Source: Anaerotignum faecicola (GTDB lineage: Bacteria > Bacillota > Clostridia > Lachnospirales > Anaerotignaceae). From it: a stretch of 64,000 nucleotides of DNA. The stretch's first letter is position 1, and each line of letters begins with the position of its first letter. The notes under the pieces are model-generated. The model searched no databases. It saw only the letters and a program-made list of their open reading frames with translations, and was not told where the DNA came from. A program made the position numbers and the translations under genes. Positions 28,999 to 36,857 of the stretch are shown here, piece by piece. The DNA lies in the NCBI GenBank assembly GCA_024460105.1, contig JANFXS010000001.1, forward strand, positions 277,895 to 341,894, given 5' to 3'.

Positions 28999-29078
28999 GC
29001 TTAATTTTACGATCCATAGCGTTAAAGTTATAAAAGCGGCATTACAGACATCTATACTGTAATGCCGCTTTTACTTTT
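28999..29078 (+). ncRNA. Candidate small non-coding RNA
   Basis: The unit between the promoter at 28964 and the terminator at 29031-29073 would give an RNA of about 80 nt. Its 5' half can fold through ACGCT with AGCGT. The 3' half is a 17-bp terminator stem followed by TACTTTTTC. It contains no plausible ORF. Start and end are estimates, and no known RNA family was recognised. Confidence 0.45.
29031..29073 (+). terminator. Strong terminator of the candidate small RNA
   Basis: TAAAAGCGGCATTACAG (29031-29047) pairs perfectly over 17 bp with CTGTAATGCCGCTTTTA (29057-29073), loop 9 nt, then CTTTTTC. It could also act on the minus strand. Confidence 0.85.
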
Positions 29079-29304
29079 TCCCGATATCCGATAATTTATA
29101 TCGAATACACAATAAACGCCGATACTGCCGCCGTTTCCGCGGTTTTAACCGTTTTCCCCAACTTCCGCTAACGTTAGGCGGCTTTCCGTTTCGGATTAAA
29201 ATTAACGTAATGGAAACAAACCGAAAATATTTCCGGTTAAGAATATGAGATATAAACATTACGGCTTCGAGTATAAAAACCGCTTTGTTTTTATAAAATT
29301 AAAA

Positions 29305-29355
29305 GCCGCGATATAGTTTCATACGCCAAATTACGCTTAAAACTATATACGCGGC
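29305..29355 (-). terminator. Terminator of the cyclophilin lipoprotein gene
   Basis: On the minus strand GCCGCGTATATAGTTT pairs with AAACTATATCGCGGC and is followed by TTTTAATTTT. It begins about 10 bases after the gene. Confidence 0.82.
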
Positions 29356-29363
29356 CTGATCAT

Positions 29364-30224
29364 TTATTGGGCGCTGTATTCCTGTATTTCTATATTTTCA
29401 ATTACTATATCCTCAAGCGGTTTATCAGTTTTATCAGTTTCAACCGACGCAATAGCGTCTACAACGTCCATGCCTTCATAAACTTGGCCGAATACAGTGT
29501 ATCCGTAATCCAAATCCGGCGAACCGCCTACCTCCTCATATTTAGCTTTTACAGCGTCGTCATAGTTCGTCCTCAATATTTTTCCCGTATTTGAGTTATA
29601 TAAAAGATCATTCCCGCCGTATTGTTCAACAACCTGATTTACATAATCAAAATAACCTTCGGTAATATCTTTTTTCTGCTCAATAAAAAATTGGCTGCCG
29701 TTTGTATCCGCGCCGCTGTTGGCCATAGACAGCGCGCCGCGGAAATGATACAGTTTTGATGAAAATTCATCCTCAAATTTTCCTCCGAAAGCGCTTTCGC
29801 CGCCCGTACCGTCGCCGTCCGGATCGCCGCCCTGTATCATAAAGTCGTTAATAACCCTGTGGAATATAACTCCGTCGTAGTATCCGCTTTCCGCAAGGCT
29901 TATAAAGTTCTCAACGGCTTTCGGCGCTTCTTCAGGGAAGAACCGTACTTTTATATCGCCTTTATTTGTTTTGATTACGGCAATCGTTTCCCCGTCGACC
30001 ATGTCCGAAAACTGCGGCATGTCCGCCGTTGTCGTTAAAAGATCATTCTTAAATTCGTCATATTCTGCATCAACTTCGGCGTCAATATCCTCTTTTTCCT
30101 TGTCAGTTGCGGCATTTTCTTCCTGAACGCCCGTTTCAGCGTTTCCGCCCTCAGCCGTTTTGTCTGTTGAGCAGGCTGTAAACGCCATTACGCACATTGC
30201 TGCCAAACAAATAAATTTTTTCAT
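29364..30224 (-). CDS. Cyclophilin-type peptidyl-prolyl isomerase lipoprotein
   Basis: A surface lipoprotein predicted to help fold exported proteins. The lipobox is AFTAC near residue 18, after a short hydrophobic signal. An acidic linker (about 22-70) precedes the cyclophilin domain. That domain shows [39 protein letters not shown] with the catalytic Arg, GSQFFIEQ, and [17 protein letters not shown]. An insertion of about 40 residues ([20 protein letters not shown]) separates the last two motifs. The ATG at 30224 has GGAGG 8 bases upstream. It has its own promoter after murG. Confidence 0.93.
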   Translation of the reverse strand: MKKFICLAAMCVMAFTACSTDKTAEGGNAETGVQEENAATDKEKEDIDAEVDAEYDEFKNDLLTTTADMPQFSDMVDGETIAVIKTNKGDIKVRFFPEEAPKAVENFISLAESGYYDGVIFHRVINDFMIQGGDPDGDGTGGESAFGGKFEDEFSSKLYHFRGALSMANSGADTNGSQFFIEQKKDITEGYFDYVNQVVEQYGGNDLLYNSNTGKILRTNYDDAVKAKYEEVGGSPDLDYGYTVFGQVYEGMDVVDAIASVETDKTDKPLEDIVIENIEIQEYSAQ

Positions 30225-30261
30225 CAATCAATCCTCCAAACCTTATTGCTAACATTGATAA

Positions 30262-30291
30262 ATTCTAACTTGCCGCGGCATGGTTTGTCAA
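30262..30291 (-). promoter_or_regulatory. Promoter of the cyclophilin gene with palindromic spacer
   Basis: Minus-strand TTGACA (30291-30286) and TAGAAT (30267-30262) are 18 bases apart. The spacer contains the perfect 10-bp palindrome TGCCGCGGCA (30271-30280), well placed for a repressor or a MerR-type activator. Confidence 0.75.
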
Positions 30292-30347
30292 ACACATTTT
30301 GTTAAAGTATATTACATATTTCTTAAAATTACTTAATTTCCATGATT

Positions 30348-31421
30348 CTATTCATTTTTCGGCGCATATTCCCTTATAATATTCATCACGTTTTCAACTC
30401 CGTTTGTCTGGCCGCTTTTATCCATATTGGCCCTAATGGAGTTTCTGTCGGCATAAAGGGATCTTATTCCTTCGGCAAGGCTTTTTTCACTCATTTTTTC
30501 TTCTTCGAGCACAACGGCAAACCCTTGTTTTTCAAAGCTCTTTGCATTTAAAATCTGATCCCCTCTGCTTGCCGAGGCCGAAAGCGGTATTAAAAGCGCC
30601 GGCTTTTTAAGGGCAAGGAATTCAGATATGGAATTTGAACCGGCTCTTGACACAACAATATCGGCCGCCGCAAAAATATGCGGCAGTTCTCCCGAAACAT
30701 ATTCAAACTGTTTGTATCCGGCAAGCTGCATTTTCGTTTTATCTAAGTTGCCTTTCCCGCATATATGCACAAGTTGGAAATTTTTTAATATTTCGTCAAG
30801 ACAGCCTCTCAGGCAGTTATTTATCTTAACGGCTCCAAGGCTTCCGCCCATCATCATCACAACGGGTTTGGAATTATTAAATCCGCATATCTCAAGCCCC
30901 TTTTGCCTGTCGCCCTTGAAAAGCCCTTCTCTTATGGGTGTTCCCGTGTTTACGCCTTTTCCGCCTTTAATATATTTAACCGTTTCCGGAAATGTGGTGC
31001 ACACCTTTTTTGCAAAAGGCATTGCAATCTTATTGGCAAGGCCGGGGGTTATATCGCTTTCATGTATTATAACAGGTATGTTGTTAAGCTTCGCGCCAAG
31101 AACTACGGGCACGGCGACAAACCCGCCTTTTGAAAAAACAATATCGGGTTTTATCTTTTTTATTATGGCTCTCGCTTCCGCCACGCCTTTTGTAACTTTG
31201 AAAATATCCGTTATATTTTCCTTTGAAACATATCGGCGCAGTTTGCCTGACGACACGCTGAAATACTCAATCCCCTCTTTTGAAATGAGCTCCTTTTCAA
31301 TGCCGCTTTTAGTGCCGATATATTTTATATCCCAGCCGTCTTTTAAAAGTTCTGGTATCAGCGCGATATTAGGCGTTACATGCCCGGCAGTGCCGCCGCC
31401 GGTTAAAACGATTGTTTTCAT
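30348..31421 (-). CDS. murG: UDP-GlcNAc:lipid I GlcNAc transferase
   Basis: Adds GlcNAc to lipid I to form lipid II at the inner face of the membrane. GT-B fold motifs are visible: LTGGGTAGHVTPNIAL at residues 5-20, FSKGGFVAVPVVLGAKL near 99, HESDITPGLANK near 122, VMMMGGSLGAVKIN near 190, and SRAGSNSISEFLALKKPALLIPL near 263-285. It is 357 residues, as expected. It stands outside any mur/fts cluster in this window, which is common in Clostridia. Confidence 0.97.
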   Translation of the reverse strand: MKTIVLTGGGTAGHVTPNIALIPELLKDGWDIKYIGTKSGIEKELISKEGIEYFSVSSGKLRRYVSKENITDIFKVTKGVAEARAIIKKIKPDIVFSKGGFVAVPVVLGAKLNNIPVIIHESDITPGLANKIAMPFAKKVCTTFPETVKYIKGGKGVNTGTPIREGLFKGDRQKGLEICGFNNSKPVVMMMGGSLGAVKINNCLRGCLDEILKNFQLVHICGKGNLDKTKMQLAGYKQFEYVSGELPHIFAAADIVVSRAGSNSISEFLALKKPALLIPLSASASRGDQILNAKSFEKQGFAVVLEEEKMSEKSLAEGIRSLYADRNSIRANMDKSGQTNGVENVMNIIREYAPKNE

Positions 31422-31633
31422 ACAAATTCATCTCCAAAATAGTTTTTTATATATCAAAATACATCCCTGGACTTTCAATATACGGCTCTTATTCAACACA
31501 TTTTCCTTCTGCCTTTTGCAAATATACTCTTAAACACGCCCATCAATATTATAAAATAACTTGTACGGGTAATCTTTTCAGTCTATCGGAATATAATTTA
31601 TTAATACTAATTTATTATGCAGGGAGTGTTTAA

Positions 31634-32113
31634 ATGTATCCATATAACACGGAAATGCCGATAAAAAAAGCGGGAAACGAAAATTTATTTGCTCAAAATT
31701 CAAATAACGACGAAAAACTTGCCGAACTTATGATTATGGCCATAGAGGAAGAGGCCAACGACGAACAAAAATATAAAGCTCTGGCCGCCGCCGCTGTCAA
31801 GGAAGAGGATGTAGAAATATTAAGGAGCATATTCCTTGACGAAAGCCGCCACAAAAAACTTCTCGGCGAAATATATGAAGAGCTTTACGGCGTTGTGCCT
31901 CAGGTTAAAGCAAAAGAATATAATTTTGAAGGCGCGGATCTTGCCGCGCAATACAATAAAAATATTCTATCCGAAGTTGAAGCGGCCCGGTTCTACAGGG
32001 ATCTTGCAAATATGTTCACCGACCAGGAAATTATAAATACGATTATGTCAATACTTAACGATGAACAAAATCATTCCGTATTAAATGTGTACCTATTCCA
32101 TAACAACCATTAA
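31634..32113 (+). CDS. Ferritin-like (rubrerythrin-type) di-iron domain protein
   Basis: A 159-residue four-helix protein. After a 30-residue disordered start come helices with possible metal ligands: MAIEEEANDEQKY near 37, FLDESRHKKLLGEIYEELYG near 77-96, SEVEAARFYRDLA near 118, and LNDEQNHSVLN near 142. The spaced E..ExxH patterns are those of ferritin-like di-iron proteins. No rubredoxin domain is present, in contrast to the protein at 20498-21040. A role in oxygen or peroxide handling is inference. GGGAG lies upstream of the ATG; murG is divergent. Confidence 0.8.
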   Translation: MYPYNTEMPIKKAGNENLFAQNSNNDEKLAELMIMAIEEEANDEQKYKALAAAAVKEEDVEILRSIFLDESRHKKLLGEIYEELYGVVPQVKAKEYNFEGADLAAQYNKNILSEVEAARFYRDLANMFTDQEIINTIMSILNDEQNHSVLNVYLFHNNH

Positions 32114-32125
32114 TTGTGGATTATT

Positions 32126-32154
32126 TTGCATTTTAAATCCATATATGGTATACT
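32126..32154 (+). promoter_or_regulatory. SigmaA-type promoter of the HIT gene
   Basis: TTGCAT (32126-32131) and TATACT (32149-32154) are separated by 17 bases, 36 bases before the HIT gene ATG. Confidence 0.75.
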
Positions 32155-32189
32155 TTCCTTGAAGCAATAATTTCAAGGAGGTATTTTTT

Positions 32190-32600
32190 ATGGACGACTG
32201 TATTTTCTGCAAAATCATAGACGGGAAGATCCCTTCGGCAACAATACTTGAAAACAGCGAGTTTAAAGTTATACTCGACCGTTTTCCCGGCAATGAAGGC
32301 CATGTTCTCATACTCCCCAAAAAACATTACGCCAATATTTTCGAGATAGAACCCGAAACGGCCGGAAAGCTGTTCCAGCTTGCAGTCCTTATTTCAAGGG
32401 CAATGAAAGCTTCCCTTGGGTTTGAAAATATGAACGTAGTGCAGAATAACGGCCCTGTCGCCGGGCAGACTGTAAACCATTTCCATCTTCATTTAATCCC
32501 CAGGTATGAAGGAGACGGCGTAGATATTAAATGGAAACAGCTGGATCTCACAGACGAACAGATCGAAACAGTAAGAAAAACAATTTCAAACAAACTTTAA
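32190..32600 (+). CDS. HIT-family nucleotide hydrolase/transferase
   Basis: A 136-residue histidine-triad protein. CIFCKIIDGKIPSA at residues 4-17 carries the Cys pair often seen in bacterial HINT proteins. The triad HFHLHLIPR is near residue 98, preceded by NNGPVAGQTVN. HINT enzymes hydrolyse adenosine phosphoramidates and related AMP conjugates. AAGGAGG precedes the ATG. It has its own promoter and is followed by a GC-rich terminator. Confidence 0.94.
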   Translation: MDDCIFCKIIDGKIPSATILENSEFKVILDRFPGNEGHVLILPKKHYANIFEIEPETAGKLFQLAVLISRAMKASLGFENMNVVQNNGPVAGQTVNHFHLHLIPRYEGDGVDIKWKQLDLTDEQIETVRKTISNKL

Positions 32601-32607
32601 ATCCACA

Positions 32608-32641
32608 GCCCCACGAAGCGCTTACGCCTTGCGGGGTTTTT
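32608..32641 (+). terminator. Terminator of the HIT gene
   Basis: GCCCCACGAAG (32608 onward) pairs imperfectly with CTTGCGGGG (to about 32636), followed by TTTTT. It lies in the convergent gap with recO. Confidence 0.65.
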
Positions 32642-32645
32642 ACGT

Positions 32646-33395
32646 TCAAATATGAAGGCAGTTTTTGGCAAAAGAAAGGGTTTTAAAATTTTGCCCTATG
32701 TTTTCCGCTATATATTTTTCAAGTATTGCCCTCAGCTCCACGTTAATTTCTTTTGAAACATTAAAAGCAAATATTTTCCGGCCGCTGTTTCCCATAACAT
32801 ATGTTAAAGCAAGGAAAGTGCCCCTTAATATCGGAACAGCCCCCAAAACTTTTTTCCCGCACTCTCCGCATATAATCCCTCCGTTTGAAGGGCTGAAATA
32901 ATATACGTCTTTGAATTGTCCCATGCATCTTAAACATTTCCCGTAAAAACCTATAAAACCGCCCAGCTGAAGAAGTTTTATTTCAAATATGCTGACGGCA
33001 AGCAGTACGTCGTATCCTGTTTTTTCAATTACGGAAAGGGTCCTTAAAAGCAGTTTCAGCACTTCGCGGCTTTCCGTGCCTTCAAAATGCGTCCTCTCCG
33101 TAAGTTCCAGCAAGTATGTGCAGAAAGACAGTTTAATAATATCGTTTCTCAAATCATAAAAACTTTCTATAACGTCGGCCTGGGTAACGGAATAAAACCC
33201 TTTGCCTTCATAAACGACAAAGCTGCTGTAGCAAAAAAGCTGAGAAGATGCGGCAAGCTTACTCCTTACGTTCTTGGCGCCTTTGACGTTAAGCGTTAAT
33301 TTCCCCATTTCTTCCGTAAGAACGACGATACGCTTGCTGCTTTCGCCTGAAATATATTCTTTTAAAACAATCCCTTTTACTTTTTCAACGCTCAT
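32646..33395 (-). CDS. recO: DNA repair protein RecO
   Basis: Recombination mediator that loads RecA at single-strand gaps with RecR. The N-terminal OB fold is seen in VKGIVLKEYISGESSKRIVV and LTLNVKGAKNVRSKLAASSQ. The C-terminal helical domain holds a zinc-type cluster, CLRCMG near residue 145 and CGECGKK near 167. It is 249 residues, normal length, and is the last gene of the yqfC-recO operon, 3 bp after era. Confidence 0.94.
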   Translation of the reverse strand: MSVEKVKGIVLKEYISGESSKRIVVLTEEMGKLTLNVKGAKNVRSKLAASSQLFCYSSFVVYEGKGFYSVTQADVIESFYDLRNDIIKLSFCTYLLELTERTHFEGTESREVLKLLLRTLSVIEKTGYDVLLAVSIFEIKLLQLGGFIGFYGKCLRCMGQFKDVYYFSPSNGGIICGECGKKVLGAVPILRGTFLALTYVMGNSGRKIFAFNVSKEINVELRAILEKYIAENIGQNFKTLSFAKNCLHI

Positions 33396-33398
33396 ATT

Positions 33399-34307
33399 TT
33401 AAATCCTTTTAGGATCGTAACCGAAATTTTTAAGCATAAAATCGCTGTCGCGCCAGTCCTTTTTAACTTTAACCCAAAGCTGGAGGTTAATTTCCGAGCC
33501 TAAAAGCGCCGATATATCCTGCCTTGCCCTTATCCCGATCTTTTTTAACATCGCGCCCTGCTTCCCGATTATAATGCCTTTATGGCTTTCCCTTTCGCAA
33601 TATATCGTAGCTTCCACGTCGACAAGATTCTTGTCGGAACGCTTTTTCATGGAATAAATTTCCACAGCTATGCCGTGCGGTATTTCATCCTGTAAAAGTC
33701 TTAAAGCTTTTTCCCTTATTATTTCCGAAGCAATCTGGCGTTCCGGCTGATCAGTAACCATGTCGTCGGGAAAATATTTCGGCCCTTCCGGAAGGTATTT
33801 TTTTATAACTTCCAAAAGCCTGTCAGTATTGTCGCCTTCCTTTGCGGAAACAGGCACTATTTCGGCAAATCCGTAAATCTTCCTGTACATATCCGTAATA
33901 GACAAAATACTGCTTTTATCTACAGCGTCTATTTTATTTATAACGAGTATAACAGGCGTTTTAATCCCCTTGAAACGTTCTATAACGGCCGCGTCGCTTT
34001 CAAACGCCTTTTCGTCCGGCTCGACAAGCATCAAAACGGCGTCAACCTCGTTAAAAGTAGTTTCCGCCGCCTTTACCATATAATTCCCCAGTTTATGTTT
34101 AGGCTTATGTATCCCGGGCGTATCGATAAATATAACTTGGAAGTCGTCCTTTGTAAGTATGGACTGTATCCTGTTTCTCGTTGTCTGCGGCTTAGGCGAA
34201 ACTATGGCTATTTTCTCGCCGATAAGCCTGTTCATAAGTGTCGATTTGCCTACATTCGGCCTTCCGACAAGCGAAACAAATCCAGAAAAAAATTTTTCTT
34301 TTGCCAA
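33399..34307 (-). CDS. era: GTPase Era
   Basis: GTPase needed for 16S rRNA 3'-end processing and small-subunit assembly. G motifs: G1 GRPNVGKSTLMNRL near residue 14, G2 TTRNRIQ, G3 DTPGIHKP near 62, and G4 NKID near 124. The C-terminal KH domain has EATIYCERESHKGIIIGKQG, followed by LKKIGIRARQDI. At 302 residues it is full length. The start is TTG with GGAG about 10 bases upstream. Confidence 0.97.
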   Translation of the reverse strand: MAKEKFFSGFVSLVGRPNVGKSTLMNRLIGEKIAIVSPKPQTTRNRIQSILTKDDFQVIFIDTPGIHKPKHKLGNYMVKAAETTFNEVDAVLMLVEPDEKAFESDAAVIERFKGIKTPVILVINKIDAVDKSSILSITDMYRKIYGFAEIVPVSAKEGDNTDRLLEVIKKYLPEGPKYFPDDMVTDQPERQIASEIIREKALRLLQDEIPHGIAVEIYSMKKRSDKNLVDVEATIYCERESHKGIIIGKQGAMLKKIGIRARQDISALLGSEINLQLWVKVKKDWRDSDFMLKNFGYDPKRI

Positions 34308-34328
34308 TATTATTGTTCTCCTCTCAAA

Positions 34329-34889
34329 TCAACATATTTCATCAAATTTCATCCGTATGCTTTTAAAATCCTCCCACACCGGACGTTTTTTAAGTTCATC
34401 CCTTAAAACGGCCGACGGGTGGAATGTTGCCATCATCCAAACGCCCTTTCGCTGTATCCATCTTCCGCGATCCTTTGTAATTTTAAAATCCCTGTCTATT
34501 ATGGCTTTTGCGGCGATACGCCCGAGGCATATTATTATTTTCGGCTTTATAAGCGCCGTTTGATACCTTAAATAATTAATACATGCCTGCTGTTCTTCTT
34601 CCCTTGGATCGCGGTTATTCGGAGGCCTGCATTTAACTATATTTGCAACATAAACTTCATCAGGGGCAAACCCGGCCGCTACAAGCAGTTTGTCAAACAA
34701 CTGCCCGGCAGGGCCGACAAAAGGCCTGCCCTGCAAATCCTCCTGCTCTCCCGGCCCCTCTCCTATAAACATAATTTCGGACTGTCTGCTTCCCCTGTCG
34801 ATAACAACATTATGGCGCCCCTGAGAAAGGCCGCAGCGATAACAGTTCAAGCACCATTCTTCCAGCTGTTCCCAGCTCTTTTCAGACAT
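34329..34889 (-). CDS. Type-4 uracil-DNA glycosylase
   Basis: Removes uracil from DNA; family 4 enzymes carry a 4Fe-4S cluster. Cluster Cys candidates are in EEWCLNCYRC near residue 14, KCRPP near 85 and QQACINY near 99. Motif A is GEGPGEQEDLQGRPFVG near 44-60 and motif B is FHPSAVLR near 157. The 186-residue length is typical. The ATG at 34889 follows GGTGG; an in-frame GTG three codons upstream is part of that site. It lies 9 bp after cdd. Confidence 0.92.
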   Translation of the reverse strand: MSEKSWEQLEEWCLNCYRCGLSQGRHNVVIDRGSRQSEIMFIGEGPGEQEDLQGRPFVGPAGQLFDKLLVAAGFAPDEVYVANIVKCRPPNNRDPREEEQQACINYLRYQTALIKPKIIICLGRIAAKAIIDRDFKITKDRGRWIQRKGVWMMATFHPSAVLRDELKKRPVWEDFKSIRMKFDEIC

Positions 34890-34906
34890 AAATACCACCT
34901 TTTCCG

Positions 34907-35296
34907 TTACAGTGCGAAAGAATTAGGCAAAAGGCTTTTAACCGTATATTCTTTAACAGCGCCGTTTTTGTCTTTTAGTATAATACTTCCTTCAGGCATA
35001 AATTCCACCAAAACCTGCCTGCAAATGCCGCATGGGAACGTCAGATCCCCCGCGGACGATACAACCGCAATTTTTAAAAATTCCCTTTCACCTTCGGAAA
35101 CGGCTTTAAACACAGCCGTCCTTTCGGCACAGTTTGTCGCCCCATAGGACGCGTTTTCTATATTGCATCCGGTATATATCCCGCCTTTTCCGGTAAGAAC
35201 CGCCGCCCCAACCTTAAAATTTGAATACGGCGAATATGAGTTTTCCATCGCCTTTTCGGCCGCTTTAATTAAGCCTTCATTATCCAATAAAATCAC
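34907..35296 (-). CDS. cdd: Cytidine deaminase
   Basis: Deaminates cytidine and deoxycytidine to uridine forms in pyrimidine salvage. Zinc motifs are CNIENASYGATNCAERTA near 51-68, with catalytic Glu in CAE, and FPCGICRQVL near 86-95. YSPYSNFKVGAAV lies near 21. At 129 residues it is the usual homotetrameric form. The start is uncertain. A GTG at 35296 overlaps the upstream stop by 4 bases, while a TTG at 35287 has GGAG at 8 bases. Confidence 0.95.
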   Translation of the reverse strand: MILLDNEGLIKAAEKAMENSYSPYSNFKVGAAVLTGKGGIYTGCNIENASYGATNCAERTAVFKAVSEGEREFLKIAVVSSAGDLTFPCGICRQVLVEFMPEGSIILKDKNGAVKEYTVKSLLPNSFAL

Positions 35297-36372
35297 TCCA
35301 GAGTATATTCAATATTATCAGGGAAAACGCATATCCATGTTTTTCCTTTGTTTAATTTTAATACGTTCCCCTTTTCATCATACCACCTTGTCGGAGAAGA
35401 GAAGCTGTCTTTCTCCCATGTAATATTTCTTGCCTTACCGTTTGTAATAAACATGCCCGCGCCGCTTCCGACAAGCTCTACGCCGCGCCTACCGGCGTCG
35501 TCTCCGGCTATTGCCCATGTTTTTGCATTTTGTATTATTATGTTCTTAACCTTTATCTGTTCTCCCGTCAGTTCGTCAATCTGAGGTTCGCCGCTTTGGA
35601 AACGGCTGTAAACCCTTTCCTGCGGATCATATAAAAATCCGCTTATCTGATAGCTTGAATACGGAAGGCTCACACTAGCGGCGTTGACGGCCTCGCCTGT
35701 AAGCTGCGTTTCGCTTTCGTAGAAAGAAAACATGCCGGGATAGTTTTCATCAAGATATTTCCTGTATCCCTTCTCTTCCGCTTCTTTCTTTATGTTCCCG
35801 GCGCTTGTATACGAACTGTGTTCGTACATTCCCGGCATACCGGCACGCTCGCTGTCACGCCAAAACGCGCCGCTTACCATTCCGTCAATATTTTCAACGC
35901 CCCTGTTTTTTATTGCGGCATACCCTGTTTCACTTCCGCCATGGTGCACAAAAACAGCATCGCTGTCCAAGGCAAAGCATGTAAAATATTCCCTTGCGCT
36001 TCTTACCGGGCCTATCTTTTCAGCGTCAAAGTCTTGAAAAACAGCCGTTATCCTTGTAATTTCACCCTCGGCAAGAACTTCATAATATATATCGGCCTGC
36101 CCTATCCCGCTCTGCGGCAAAGCCTTATGAAGATTATTTATAACAACGGCAAACGGCCTCAGCCTTGCGGTCTCTTTATCAATATATTCTCCCGTGAACG
36201 GGCTTTCAGCCATTGATTCATACGGATCCGCTTCCTCGGTAGGTTCTGCTTCCTCTTTTTTATCATAAATGTTTTCGCTCTGAAGTTCCGCGCTTTCTTC
36301 AGGCTTATCGTTTCCGCAAGCCACAAAAGAAAGCGCCGCCATGCATGCAAGCATTATAAAAAATCTGCGCAT
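35293..36372 (-). CDS. YerB-like lipoprotein (DUF3048)
   Basis: A 359-residue lipoprotein of the YerB/DUF3048 family. The signal ends in the lipobox SFVAC near residue 19, followed by an acidic linker. The first DUF3048 domain includes LRPFAVVINNLHKALPQSGI near 76-95 and EGEITRITAVFQDF, then IGPVRSAREYF. The second part has RNITWEKDSFSSPTRWYDEKG near the C-terminus. The function of the family is unknown; it is exported and probably acts at the wall or membrane. It is placed between ybeY and cdd in the operon. Confidence 0.9.
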   Translation of the reverse strand: MRRFFIMLACMAALSFVACGNDKPEESAELQSENIYDKKEEAEPTEEADPYESMAESPFTGEYIDKETARLRPFAVVINNLHKALPQSGIGQADIYYEVLAEGEITRITAVFQDFDAEKIGPVRSAREYFTCFALDSDAVFVHHGGSETGYAAIKNRGVENIDGMVSGAFWRDSERAGMPGMYEHSSYTSAGNIKKEAEEKGYRKYLDENYPGMFSFYESETQLTGEAVNAASVSLPYSSYQISGFLYDPQERVYSRFQSGEPQIDELTGEQIKVKNIIIQNAKTWAIAGDDAGRRGVELVGSGAGMFITNGKARNITWEKDSFSSPTRWYDEKGNVLKLNKGKTWICVFPDNIEYTLE

Positions 36373-36386
36373 TCAGCCACTCCTTT

Positions 36387-36857
36387 TTATCTTCCGATGC
36401 CCATAGCGTCTAATATCTCCCTTTGCTTGGAAAACATTATTTCCTCGTCTTTTTTTTCCATATGGTCGTATCCAAGAAGATGAAGCATACTGTGGGCTGT
36501 CAAAAAGGCAAGTTCCCGCGTAAGGCTGTGGCCGTATTCTTCCGCCTGTGCCGCCGCACGCCCTATTGATATAATAATATCGCCGAGCATTATTTCTCCG
36601 TTTTCGTTCAGTTCAGGCCTCTCACCGTCATTAAACGACAAAAGCGGGAAACTTAAAACGTCCGTTTCCTTGTCTATTCCCCTGTAATACTTATTTATAT
36701 CCCGCATTTCCCCGCCGTTTACTATAGAAAGGCTTATTTCGCAATTCGTATCAAACCCTTCGTATTCAAGGCACTTTAAAGCCGTGTCGTTAAACAACTT
36801 TTCGTATTCATCCGTTAGCTCCCAATCTGCCCTGTTATCAATTAAAAGCGTCATCAT
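36387..36857 (-). CDS. ybeY: Endoribonuclease YbeY
   Basis: Metal-dependent RNase for 16S rRNA maturation and ribosome quality control. The signature HSMLHLLGYDH (H-x3-H-x5-H) is near residue 121. EMRDINKYYRGIDKETDVLSFP near 51-70 and GDIIIS near 92 complete the family pattern. It is 156 residues. Its start overlaps the pgpH-like gene by 4 bases, a coupling typical of the phoH-pgpH-ybeY-era cluster. Confidence 0.96.
   Translation of the reverse strand: MMTLLIDNRADWELTDEYEKLFNDTALKCLEYEGFDTNCEISLSIVNGGEMRDINKYYRGIDKETDVLSFPLLSFNDGERPELNENGEIMLGDIIISIGRAAAQAEEYGHSLTRELAFLTAHSMLHLLGYDHMEKKDEEIMFSKQREILDAMGIGR

Noticed and set aside
29071-29259. A 62-codon minus-strand frame
   Set aside because: Lys/Arg-rich low-complexity reading next to a terminator, with no binding site or homology pattern.
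30628-31533. A 301-codon plus-strand open frame
   Set aside because: Antisense shadow of murG with Ser/Pro-rich composition and no start signals.
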